From positions 1 through 35,661 of IMG/VR virus record IMGVR_UViG_3300030389_001864: a stretch of DNA of 35,661 nt; one strand, written 5' to 3'. The stretch comes from a virus. Below, piece after piece: positions 24,269 through 30,603 of the stretch (position 1 is the stretch's first letter; each line of letters opens with the position of its first letter). The position numbers and the translations under genes are program-made. Below the pieces are notes generated by a model. It worked only from the letters and a program-made list of their open reading frames with translations. It did no database searches and had not been told where the DNA came from.

Positions 24269-24420
24269 TACTTCCCCACCTTCTTCATTGCCTGTTTGTG
24301 TGCTTCTGTAAACGTTTTCCCTCCACGCATCAACTTCCTCATCATTGCCATGTGCTTCTGAGTGTGATGCTTGGAGTGCCTAGACAGAGTATCCTTCTGT
24401 CTTTTGGTCAACTGTTTCAC
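24268..24420 (-). CDS. 50-aa very basic protein (LTKRQKDTL family style)
   Basis: The ORF starts at GTG 24420 inside GTGA, shared with the stop of the 21-aa gene, and ends in TAGTG with the next gene. The product (it begins MKQLTKRQKDTLSRHSKHHT) has about fifteen K/R and six His, and a middle MAMMRKLMRGGKTF. It resembles a small lysine/histidine-rich protein type seen in marine phages. It likely binds nucleic acid or the acidic neighbour; no function is established. Confidence 0.7.
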   Translation of the reverse strand: MKQLTKRQKDTLSRHSKHHTQKHMAMMRKLMRGGKTFTEAHKQAMKKVGK

Positions 24421-24482
24421 TTCTTCTTTTTCTTTTTTTTCTTCTTACCGTAATTGACCTTCAACCCACCATACTTCTTCAT
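24417..24482 (-). CDS. 21-aa poly-lysine peptide
   Basis: The ORF starts at ATG 24482 with AAGGAG six bases upstream, inside the end of the 89-aa gene (ATGA overlap), and stops in GTGA with the next gene. The peptide is MKKYGGLKVNYG followed by nine lysines. The exact coupling on both sides and its own good ribosome site argue that it is made. Its poly-Lys tail comes from an A/AG tract that could also slip during transcription or translation. Confidence 0.6.
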   Translation of the reverse strand: MKKYGGLKVNYGKKKKKKKKK

Positions 24483-24748
24483 GCAACTCTCCTTGCCAGT
24501 GTTTTCACATTTGTGGGCTTTCCTGCCACTCCCTGACGTTTCGACTGCTTTCTTTTGACTGCAGACCTCTTCTGTGATGCAGTCATCTTTGCAGCCTTGG
24601 CTGCAGGGACACACTTCGGATAACCCTTAGAACTGAGCGTGGCCTTTCGTCTACCACACTTGGGATGACCTCCTCCCTTCTTCTTTCGGGAGATGTCTAC
24701 CCAATTCTCAGAGAACCACTTGGTTAAACCTCCTTGTGCTCGACTCAC
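24479..24748 (-). CDS. DUF5872-like small basic protein, 89 aa
   Basis: The sequence MSRAQGGLTKWFSENWVDIS, then KKKGGGHPKCGR and YPKCVPAAKAAKMTASQKRS, ending KPTNVKTLARR, matches what I know as the DUF5872 type. It has two Cys in KCG and KCVP and is strongly basic. It starts at GTG in GTGA overlap with the 55-aa gene; AAGGAGG lies at the start of its own coding region. Function unknown. Conserved in large-virus and phage genomes. Confidence 0.75.
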   Translation of the reverse strand: MSRAQGGLTKWFSENWVDISRKKKGGGHPKCGRRKATLSSKGYPKCVPAAKAAKMTASQKRSAVKRKQSKRQGVAGKPTNVKTLARRVA

Positions 24749-24912
24749 TTCTTACTCGATTTCTGGACCCTGTATCCACCCCCACGTTTCTTGTACTCAC
24801 GGACCAACCAGGCGTTTGCATACGCTGAAGGATAGACCTTGAACTTCCTCTTCGCTGCAGCCTTGACCCTGCTATAGAGTGCTTTGTTCGTAGGGACGTT
24901 CTTGGAAGCCAT
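24745..24912 (-). CDS. 55-aa basic protein (YPSAYANAWLVREYKKRGGGY type)
   Basis: The ORF starts at ATG 24912 in TAATG with the 16-aa gene and ends in GTGA with the 89-aa gene. The product contains KNVPTNKALYSRVKAAAKRK and VYPSAYANAWLVREYKKRGG, a pattern I recognise from marine viruses. It is related in style to the C-terminal part of DUF5872-type proteins. It is basic and probably helical, with no known function. Confidence 0.75.
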   Translation of the reverse strand: MASKNVPTNKALYSRVKAAAKRKFKVYPSAYANAWLVREYKKRGGGYRVQKSSKK

Positions 24913-24962
24913 TACTTCTTCTTCTTGCCCTTCTTTTTCATTTTCTTGTGGTATCCTGGCAT
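24912..24962 (-). CDS. 16-aa lysine-rich peptide behind an optimal ribosome site
   Basis: ATG 24962 is preceded by TAAGGAGGTGAT, an essentially full complement of the 16S rRNA tail, and the TAA in it is the stop of the large terminase. The peptide MPGYHKKMKKKGKKKK has nine lysines of 16 residues and ends in TAATG with the next gene. It may be a functional peptide or mainly a landing site that loads ribosomes onto the downstream chain. Confidence 0.6.
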   Translation of the reverse strand: MPGYHKKMKKKGKKKK

Positions 24963-24971
24963 ATCACCTCC

Positions 24972-26486
24972 TTAGTTAAGTTCCCACCATTCCAATTCAT
25001 CTTCTTCCTCCACCCTCTGTACCTTTGCCAACATATCGGACTCCATCTCCCTCTCCAGAGCATCAAAGTAGTCCTGTGACCCAAACTCAGGCTTTGGAGT
25101 CTGCTCCCTGTGGAGGTAGTGCAGTGCTTCTCTCCACGCATAGAGAGCAGCATCACAACAATGGTTCTCATTGTTCTCATTCTCAATGAACCTGCCCTTC
25201 TCCATCTGGTTCTGATCCCACTCCAAGAGCACCAACTCATCCACATACTGCTCCGTCTTCGGACCATGACAGATCTGAATCCTCCCCCTCTCAAAGTCTG
25301 AGTTCATCAACCGTATGTGATCTAACTTCCTCGACTTCTCTGCAGGGAACAGATTCAACTCAAACCTTTTGTTCATCTCCTCACAAACCATTTTACCGAG
25401 ACCCCCGGTGTCTACGACACTCCTCACGAACCTGTACCTTTCTTCGAGTCTCTTAATCTTTTCCGCAATCTCTGCAATGGAGAGATGTGGAGCTTTTTCG
25501 GCATGTACTGCATAGACCTCTGGGACATCCTCTGAAAACGCAAATACCACGAAAGCAGTGCTATCCTCATATCCCAGATCCACTCCGAGTACGAAATCCC
25601 AGTGACTCTCTTCCAAGTCTGCTTCCACCAAGTTCTTCTCAGGAGAGAACCTGTAAACCATGCTCTCTTCATCCCTTGTCCACTCTCCAAGATACTCCCT
25701 CCTGAATATTGGTGTCTCATCACTCCACCCATTCTCCTCCTTCCTCCGTGCTAACCAATCTCCTGCACCCGGAAGATGGGGGTTGTCCAAAAGTGTCCAG
25801 TTGTGCCTACTCCAAGACGATGCTTCAAAAACATCTGCATCATAGAAGTACCCAGAACTGGAAGCATTCGGTGTCCCAAACATCCAAATAGACCCATCCA
25901 AGTCCAATGTCGCAGGTTCCAATACATCCTCAATCAACGTGTGTAAAATAGAAGTTCTCATACTCTGGGCTTCGTCTATCACACATAGCGAATACTTCGG
26001 TCCTCTCCACTTATCCACCTCATCCCTGTCCTGTGCTCCACCAAGTACAATCGAACTCCCATTACTCAACTTCACCGTCAGATCGTTCTGCCTGAACTCT
26101 AAGTCTAACCCAAATGCCCTGTCCATCTCTCCCAAAGTGTTCCACAAGATCCTCCTCGCATTCTTGATCGAGAGGGTTATGTAAGGACACATGATCCCTG
26201 GAGTTGAGATTGCTGCACTGAGTAACCCCACTGCTGCCAAATGTGTCTTTCCTGCTCTCCTTGAACACCGTGCTAACTTCTTCTTCCTCTCATCTCCAAT
26301 AAAACCCGTTTGTGAAGGAAACAGACTCCTCTGCAACCCCTCACCCTTTAGCCTTAGCTCCTCCTGCTTTCTTTGCTTTTCCCGACTTCTGAACAACATC
26401 TGCTCCAGAAGTGCTCTTTGCTGTGGACTGAACCCCAGATCGTTCTTGACTGCCCTCTTCTTCTTTGACCCTGACTTTGTAGGCAT
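24972..26486 (-). CDS. terL: Terminase large subunit
   Basis: This 504-aa protein is the ATP-driven DNA packaging motor and nuclease. Walker A is CSRRAGKT (74-81), Walker B is LCVIDE (167-172), and the coupling motif is MFGTPN (202-207). RNase H-like nuclease acidic residues are D303 (LGVDLG), D359 (VVDTGG) and D445 (NHCCDAALYAW). GGAG lies seven bases before ATG 26486. The first 146 nt overlap the upstream gene in another frame. The subtype suggests a headful packager, consistent with circular permutation. Confidence 0.95.
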   Translation of the reverse strand: MPTKSGSKKKRAVKNDLGFSPQQRALLEQMLFRSREKQRKQEELRLKGEGLQRSLFPSQTGFIGDERKKKLARCSRRAGKTHLAAVGLLSAAISTPGIMCPYITLSIKNARRILWNTLGEMDRAFGLDLEFRQNDLTVKLSNGSSIVLGGAQDRDEVDKWRGPKYSLCVIDEAQSMRTSILHTLIEDVLEPATLDLDGSIWMFGTPNASSSGYFYDADVFEASSWSRHNWTLLDNPHLPGAGDWLARRKEENGWSDETPIFRREYLGEWTRDEESMVYRFSPEKNLVEADLEESHWDFVLGVDLGYEDSTAFVVFAFSEDVPEVYAVHAEKAPHLSIAEIAEKIKRLEERYRFVRSVVDTGGLGKMVCEEMNKRFELNLFPAEKSRKLDHIRLMNSDFERGRIQICHGPKTEQYVDELVLLEWDQNQMEKGRFIENENNENHCCDAALYAWREALHYLHREQTPKPEFGSQDYFDALEREMESDMLAKVQRVEEEDELEWWELN

Positions 26487-26691
26487 CCTCAGACTCCATC
26501 ATCAATATATTCCCCACAGGGATCATGTAACTCACCATCCTCCCATCTAACTGCGGAGGTGCTCCGTGTACCCTCAACATCCCATCCTTGAACTCCATCA
26601 TCACCCCATGGTCTGTCTGACTCAATCCCCTACCAGACTCCACCCCAGGAAGACTCACTGAATTTGCAAATACCACTCTCTCAATCTTCAT
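26341..26691 (-). CDS. Hypothetical protein overlapping terL
   Basis: This 116-aa product starts at ATG 26691 (ATGA with the GNAT-like gene, AGGA seven bases upstream; a GTG at 26697 is less likely). The N-terminal ~75 residues look folded (MKIERVVFANSVSLPGVESG, then GRMVSYMIPVGNILMMESED). The C-terminal 45 are low-complexity, K/G/S/A-rich, and lie over the terL start. Similar proteins sit beside terL in related phages, but I know no function. Confidence 0.65.
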   Translation of the reverse strand: MKIERVVFANSVSLPGVESGRGLSQTDHGVMMEFKDGMLRVHGAPPQLDGRMVSYMIPVGNILMMESEDAYKVRVKEEEGSQERSGVQSTAKSTSGADVVQKSGKAKKAGGAKAKG

Positions 26692-27239
26692 ATCCACATC
26701 CTGTAAGGGTTCCAGACAAACTTCTTGTCCCTAAAATGATTCAACGCAGGTGTTCTATGAGAAACCTCCACATTGCCCTCTAAATACCGTAATCGAGGAA
26801 ACCCATCCTCCTGGTCTGGTACCTCATCTCCCAACCCTGTACGGGCCAATAAATAACTCCCCAGACCCATTCTCCGTAAGTCCTTCTTCACATACACCCA
26901 GTGCAGACAGTCCTTCTCAAACACACAGTACCCAAACACATGGTCATCCTCCTCCGGGTCTGATGCCACAAGGACCAGACTGCGGTCTAAAATTTTTTTT
27001 AGGATTGACTGATGTTGGGAATAGAGGGGGGTACCCCCACCGGGGGGTAGGTTGATCGATGGGCTGCCGATCCTGCCTTCGTGCCAGATTGGGAACTGCA
27101 GAGCACTCCGCAGCCAGGAGGAAAGGATCAGGTTTCGATCTCCTGATCTCTCTGATCTGATCCAAACTGAGGACTCAAGAGATTCAGAATCTGTTGTGTC
27201 TGCTCTGTGATCCGTTCCGATCACTGATTCTATGTCCAT
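26688..27239 (-). CDS. GNAT-type acetyltransferase-like protein in the terminase module
   Basis: The 183-aa product has the GNAT core at about 85-131: VLVASDP, VFGYCVFE and the acetyl-CoA pyrophosphate loop VYVKKDLRRMGLGSYLL (R/Q-x2-G-x-G form). The N-terminal segment WLRSALQFPIW is typical of phage copies encoded between terminase subunits. Start ATG 27239 lies in TGATG with the terS stop; a TTG codon just upstream is not needed. The substrate is unknown. A GGGGGTACCCCC palindrome lies inside the gene. Confidence 0.75.
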   Translation of the reverse strand: MDIESVIGTDHRADTTDSESLESSVWIRSERSGDRNLILSSWLRSALQFPIWHEGRIGSPSINLPPGGGTPLYSQHQSILKKILDRSLVLVASDPEEDDHVFGYCVFEKDCLHWVYVKKDLRRMGLGSYLLARTGLGDEVPDQEDGFPRLRYLEGNVEVSHRTPALNHFRDKKFVWNPYRMWI

Positions 27240-27718
27240 CAAGTTTGATCTTGGGTCTGAGATTGGGACTGCATGGGCAGCACTCCTGAGACTTGGGAGG
27301 ATATGTCCTGATCTTTGCGGATCTCATCGAGCAACTGTGTATCAGACAGTTTATGAATAGCTTCAACCGTGAATTTATTCTGAATTACATCTTGATACAT
27401 CTCAGGTGCTCTGTTCTTCAGATAGAATATTTGAGCGGTGACGTTACCAGACAGAGCAGAATCGAAAAGTGCATTGGAGACTTTGCCAATTGCAGACAAT
27501 TTCCCCTTTTTTATAGCCTGATCAAACTGAGAGAAAGCTGCTTTCTTCGCATAGACTGTGCGCTCATCCACTCCAAGCACAGTGGCAATCTGTGACATAT
27601 TGAACCCAAGACCTGAATACTTCTCAACCTGCTCCAAGACAGACGGTGTAATTTCAAACCGTTTGCGTCCCGTTTTCTGCGGTTTTCTCTCAATCTCAAC
27701 AATCTCGCCTGAACTCAT
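27239..27718 (-). CDS. terS: Terminase small subunit
   Basis: This 159-aa protein has an N-terminal helix-turn-helix (about 25-60: YSGLGFNMSQIATVLGVDER TVYAKK-type spacing) and a central oligomerisation part with LFDSALSGNVTAQIFYLKNR, a signature of small terminases. It ends in a Q/S-rich tail (MQSQSQTQDQT). It recognises the packaging start and hands DNA to TerL. It is the first gene of the 25-kb late operon and starts at ATG 27718. Confidence 0.85.
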   Translation of the reverse strand: MSSGEIVEIERKPQKTGRKRFEITPSVLEQVEKYSGLGFNMSQIATVLGVDERTVYAKKAAFSQFDQAIKKGKLSAIGKVSNALFDSALSGNVTAQIFYLKNRAPEMYQDVIQNKFTVEAIHKLSDTQLLDEIRKDQDISSQVSGVLPMQSQSQTQDQT

Positions 27719-27944
27719 ACCCTCTATTGTCTCCAGATCTGTCTCATTCGTAAACTTAGTGAACTATGTCCAAACGTATTGGGTAAGCACTATTTGTCTC
27801 ACTGTGTAAGATCTGAGCATTCAACTTTTTTTCTGTCAAGCAAAAAAAGTCTCACTTTTAACTTGTGTATACATCGTAAACCCCTCATTATTCTCATATC
27901 AGGAATGAGCCTGATACGTTTAGCACTCAATTAAGGAGATCAAA
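27719..27944. promoter_or_regulatory. Divergent late/early control region
   Basis: The 226-bp gap holds no ORF I accept. It contains CGTAAAC at 27749-27755 and 27875-27881, and CTGATACGTT at 27911-27920, motifs shared with 193-262. A palindrome ACTTTTTTT...AAAAAAAGT spans about 27824-27850. For the plus strand, TATACA at 27868-27873 and CATTAT at 27886-27891 are possible -10 elements, but no convincing -35 is present. Confidence 0.5.
27811..27839 (-). promoter_or_regulatory. Candidate late-operon promoter
   Basis: On the minus strand TTGACA (27839-27834) is followed after 17 nt by TCAGAT (27816-27811), a weak -10. It points toward terS, 93 nt away. A weak -10 could mean that an activator is needed for late expression, but no late activator gene is recognised. 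Confidence 0.35.
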
Positions 27945-28253
27945 ATGCTAGTTGATACAGTAACAGAATACACTTTCGCAGATGCATTCAGGCAGGTCAG
28001 ACCTGAGAATTTCAGTGATGAGGGACTGAGAGCACTCTTTCAGTATCTTGATGACTTATCGGAGGACATCGGAGAACCGATTGAATTAGATGTGATTGCT
28101 CTGTGTTGTGAGTATTCAGAGTATGAAAACTTTGAAGAAATCAGAGACTACTATTCATGCTCCCATGACTTCACAGATATTGATGATCTGAGAGACTATA
28201 CAACAGTGATAGAGATTGAAGGTTCTGAAAGTCTAATTATTCAGGACTTCTAA
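27945..28253 (+). CDS. Very acidic small early protein, 102 aa
   Basis: First gene of the plus-strand early unit, behind AAGGAGATCAAAATG. The product has about thirty D/E, only five Arg and no Lys (it contains YLDDLSEDIGEPIELDVIAL, then CCEYSEYENFEEIRDYY). I recall similar short acidic proteins as unnamed conserved phage genes. The charge pattern would fit a DNA mimic that blocks host nucleases, but this is inference and no named anti-restriction family is recognised. Confidence 0.75.
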   Translation: MLVDTVTEYTFADAFRQVRPENFSDEGLRALFQYLDDLSEDIGEPIELDVIALCCEYSEYENFEEIRDYYSCSHDFTDIDDLRDYTTVIEIEGSESLIIQDF

Positions 28254-28254
28254 G

Positions 28255-28350
28255 ATGGCTGACTTCATCAACCGCAGACGCAAAATGAGGAGACTCCAAA
28301 AGAGGGGTTTCCTCTCCTCAATAATCCAGTATTTCAGGAGACAGAAATGA
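28255..28350 (+). CDS. 31-aa basic peptide, early unit
   Basis: The ORF starts one base after the previous stop, with AGGA nine bases upstream, and ends in ATGA with the next gene. The peptide is strongly basic (it begins MADFINRRRKMRRLQKRG) and ends FRRQK. Its last codons AGG AGA CAG AAA double as the ribosome site of the following gene. It may be a coupling device more than a functional peptide. Confidence 0.5.
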   Translation: MADFINRRRKMRRLQKRGFLSSIIQYFRRQK

Positions 28351-28544
28351 AACATCCTAACTTTAAGCAAACTATGGATCTGTACGTCCATGTTTTAAAC
28401 AATCCAAATGCAGACAGAGAAACAGTATTTGAGATTTTCGATTCACTTAAAGAAATGGGCGATTTCTTAGACTTTCTGAGCAAAGAAAACAAATCTTGGT
28501 TTAAGAGCAAATTAAACCAACACAATGAAATCTATAAGAAATAA
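28347..28544 (+). CDS. Small early protein, 65 aa
   Basis: The start is ATG in the AGGAGACAGAAATGA cassette. The helical product (MKHPNFKQTMDLYVHVLNNP, then FEIFDSLKEMGDFLDFLSKE) is amphipathic, with no Cys and a basic end. No family is recognised. It lies in a run of small early genes likely to act on host functions. Confidence 0.7.
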   Translation: MKHPNFKQTMDLYVHVLNNPNADRETVFEIFDSLKEMGDFLDFLSKENKSWFKSKLNQHNEIYKK

Positions 28545-28554
28545 GGAGACAGAA

Positions 28555-28881
28555 ATGACAAAAAGAGAAGCTTATTTAATTGGCAGAGAAACAGGCAATA
28601 GCATTGCAGAACATAATTTTCATGACTTCATTAATCAGACTGATGAAGTGATTGATTTCATATCAACCAATCTCTATCAGGATGATGAACCTGTCTATCA
28701 GTTTCAGTGCTTAGTTTCACAGATTGAAAGTGAGCACTATAGACAGTTTTCTCCTTTTGAATTCACTGCACAGAACTTCAACGAATCCCATGATCCTGAT
28801 GGAATGTGGTCTGAATATGAAAAAGGAGTTTGGAATGGATCAAAACAAACTTTTCACAAACTTAACAGGAGACAGAAATGA
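28555..28881 (+). CDS. Small early protein, 108 aa
   Basis: ATG 28555 is chosen because it carries the repeated AAGGAGACAGAAATG cassette; an in-frame ATG at 28525 lies within the previous gene and has no ribosome site. The product (MTKREAYLIGRETGNSIAEH, then FDPDGMWSEYEKGVWNGSKQ-like end) is acidic and ends NRRQK. Its final codons are again the ribosome site of the next gene (ATGA overlap). Function unknown. Confidence 0.75.
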   Translation: MTKREAYLIGRETGNSIAEHNFHDFINQTDEVIDFISTNLYQDDEPVYQFQCLVSQIESEHYRQFSPFEFTAQNFNESHDPDGMWSEYEKGVWNGSKQTFHKLNRRQK

Positions 28882-29507
28882 ACAGAACAGAACTTAAAAC
28901 TTGGATTGAAGAAAACTTGGATTGGTATGAAATGAGCCATGATTACAGTGAACCGGGATATTCACTTGATGAAGGAAAAGATCTGATCTTTTTCGCTGAT
29001 TGGAATCAGGTGAAGGATCAGGAAATCATGGATCAAATTGAAGAAAATTTCATGGTTGAGTGGTCTGATGAGTGGTATCAATGCGAAGACTGCGGAAAGT
29101 CTATCAGGACTTCTCCTGATTGCTACCAATGGCAGCCCTATTATCACTTATTCAATGAATGTGAACCTGTCTGTTTTGATTGTATCAGTGACAATGCAGG
29201 ACTTCAGGAAACTTTAATTGAAGACTTTGTGATTAAAGGAAATGAAATAGATCCTGAAAAAGACAGTGTAAATTTCAGGCTTTTGCAAATCGATAACTTT
29301 GAACTGGAAAAGCACTGTTTTGAGGTGATGAATAATGAGCACTATGAGAGTGGTTTTCATCCTGGACAGAATGATGATCCCGTCAAAATATTTAAAAACA
29401 TGAATCAATCTTTTTTGGAATCAAATCATTTTATTTTTAAACAGTCTGAACAGAGTCAATTTTACATGAAGTTTGATCTTTATTTCAGACCTATAGAAAC
29501 AAGATAG
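28878..29507 (+). CDS. Early zinc-finger protein, 209 aa
   Basis: The protein is acidic, with a probable zinc site made by C69-x2-C72 (YQCEDCGKSIRT) and C99-x2-C102 (CFDCI); C82 and C95 are extra. N-terminal ~60 residues are helical and acidic, and the C-terminal 100 residues are mixed alpha/beta (NFELEKHCFEVMNNEHYESG). I recall such zinc ribbons in unnamed phage early proteins. A rho-independent terminator follows at once. Confidence 0.75.
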   Translation: MNRTELKTWIEENLDWYEMSHDYSEPGYSLDEGKDLIFFADWNQVKDQEIMDQIEENFMVEWSDEWYQCEDCGKSIRTSPDCYQWQPYYHLFNECEPVCFDCISDNAGLQETLIEDFVIKGNEIDPEKDSVNFRLLQIDNFELEKHCFEVMNNEHYESGFHPGQNDDPVKIFKNMNQSFLESNHFIFKQSEQSQFYMKFDLYFRPIETR

Positions 29508-29556
29508 CCCATCACAAAGAGCATTCTTCGGAGTGCTCTTGATGATGGTCTTTTTT
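29508..29556 (+). terminator. Rho-independent terminator with UUCG tetraloop
   Basis: AAGAGCATTC, loop TTCG, then GAGTGCTCTT forms a near-perfect stem with one G-U pair. Flanking CCATCA and TGATGG extend it, and six T follow from 29551. It lies just after the zinc-finger gene stop at 29507, so it would limit read-through into the second half of the early unit. Confidence 0.8.
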
Positions 29557-29589
29557 GGATCATCTTTTAACTTAATCAGGAGATCAGAA

Positions 29590-29745
29590 ATGAAACTTGA
29601 ATATAATCAAGATTGGCAAACTAAAGCACGGGGAAATAATGATGATGAATATCAGATTTATTTATCCTGTGCAGACGATGGGACTGGTCATGAAATCATG
29701 ACAGGTAAACCGTTGAAAACTTATGATGAATGGTTAAATAGTTAA
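29590..29745 (+). CDS. Small early protein, 51 aa
   Basis: ATG 29590 follows AGGAGATCAGAA, the cassette seen at other early genes. The open frame extends upstream to 29533, but that part covers the terminator. The acidic product (MKLEYNQDWQTKARGNNDDE, then GKPLKTYDEWLNS) has no recognised family. It lies after a terminator, so it may be expressed at a lower level or from its own promoter. Confidence 0.65.
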   Translation: MKLEYNQDWQTKARGNNDDEYQIYLSCADDGTGHEIMTGKPLKTYDEWLNS

Positions 29746-29762
29746 CTCAATCAGGAGACAGA

Positions 29763-30047
29763 ATGGATAATATCAAACTGTTAAGAATGGACAACTTTGA
29801 GGATGATCTTTGCGGTGTTGTCTGTAAATTAACTGATGAAGAAATTGAGTATCTAAAAAAGATCAATGAATTTGAAGGGATGTTTTTTGTTGATCTGATG
29901 TCAGGAGGTGACAACTTAATTTCAGAATTTTTTACAGATTATGAAAGTGCAGTAAATCAATTGATTAACTTTGTTTCATGCACTCCATGGAAGAAAGATA
30001 AAACTGTACTTGCTTGGGATATTCTCAGAGATAAAATCGTAGCTTAA
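29763..30047 (+). CDS. Small early protein, 94 aa
   Basis: It starts with the cassette AGGAGACAGAATG. The product is acidic with a mixed alpha/beta appearance (MDNIKLLRMDNFEDDLCGVV, KLTDEEIEYLKKINEFEGMF) and has aromatic-rich strands. No family is recognised. Confidence 0.7.
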   Translation: MDNIKLLRMDNFEDDLCGVVCKLTDEEIEYLKKINEFEGMFFVDLMSGGDNLISEFFTDYESAVNQLINFVSCTPWKKDKTVLAWDILRDKIVA

Positions 30048-30060
30048 CAAAGGAGACAGA

Positions 30061-30219
30061 ATGCAAATATCAGAAAAGCACTTAAAACGAATCAAGAAAA
30101 GAAATGAAAAGTTTCCATTAATGGAATACTTTCTTGATGGGAAAAAGTTGGAAGACTGCTCCAAAAAATGTCAGGAGCAAGTTAAGTGGATAAAAAATTT
30201 ATCTGATGAAGATTATTAG
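30061..30219 (+). CDS. Small basic early protein, 52 aa
   Basis: It starts with the cassette AAGGAGACAGAATG and ends TAG 30217-30219, just before a terminator. The product (MQISEKHLKRIKKRNEKFPL, then YFLDGKKLEDCSKKCQEQVK) is lysine-rich with two Cys. It contrasts in charge with its acidic neighbours. Function unknown. Confidence 0.65.
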   Translation: MQISEKHLKRIKKRNEKFPLMEYFLDGKKLEDCSKKCQEQVKWIKNLSDEDY

Positions 30220-30228
30220 TTATCACAG

Positions 30229-30268
30229 ACTCCCACTCTGCCCCGTGCAGTTTGGGAGTTTTTTTTTG
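30229..30268 (+). terminator. Rho-independent terminator
   Basis: ACTCCCA (30229-30235) pairs with TGGGAGT (30253-30259) around a GC-containing loop, followed by nine T. It ends the second early sub-block, ten bases after the 52-aa gene. Confidence 0.85.
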
Positions 30269-30291
30269 TCTCAAAATCCGGGGTGAAAATC

Positions 30292-30345
30292 CACTGGCAG
30301 AAAATCAATGGGTTTTGAATCAATGGGTTTTGAAAATCCAATTAA
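30292..30345 (+). repeat. AATCAATGGGTTTTGAA tandem repeats with inverted partner
   Basis: AATCAATGGGTTTTGAA occurs twice in a row (about 30304-30337) and runs into AAAATCCAAT, which is its near inverted complement, giving an imperfect palindrome. GAAAATCCA also occurs just before. The same words recur at about 31128-31180. They flank the two genes at 30367-30971. A regulatory, recombination or terminator role is possible. Confidence 0.6.
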
Positions 30346-30366
30346 ACTAAATCAATGGAGATCAGA

Positions 30367-30603
30367 ATGGATGATATTCAGAAGATACAAGCAGCAGGTA
30401 TTAAGCCATTAGACATAATGTTAGATGGTTTTGCAGAAGCTTGTTTTAATGAGAACAGTGTGGATGAATTATGTGAAGCATTAGAAAGTGGTTTTGATAC
30501 CACTGATTCCAGAAATTGGAAAATCAATGAAACTGAATGGTACGAGTCAATCATTAATGCATTATCAGTTAAACTTTTTTACTTAGAACAGGAGACAGAA
30601 TGA
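30367..30603 (+). CDS. Small acidic early protein, 78 aa
   Basis: ATG 30367 is chosen. It follows GGAGATCAGA, the conserved early cassette, whereas the ATG at 30355 is part of that ribosome site. The product (MDDIQKIQAAGIKPLDIMLD, then CEALESGFDTTDSRNWKINE) is acidic and helical. It overlaps the next gene by four nt, and its own last codons form that gene's ribosome site. No family is recognised. Confidence 0.7.
   Translation: MDDIQKIQAAGIKPLDIMLDGFAEACFNENSVDELCEALESGFDTTDSRNWKINETEWYESIINALSVKLFYLEQETE

Noticed and set aside
24417-24614. 65-aa ORF beginning MCPCSQGCKDDC
   Set aside because: Its upstream part lies out of frame within the well-supported 89-aa DUF5872-like gene. Only the last 21 codons, with their own ribosome site, are kept as a gene.
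24938-25294. 118-aa arginine/tryptophan-rich minus-strand ORF
   Set aside because: It lies within the large terminase gene in another frame and has a composition typical of an off-frame shadow.
26944-27165. 73-aa minus ORF across the GC palindrome
   Set aside because: Shadow of the GNAT-like gene; no ribosome site or recognisable motif.
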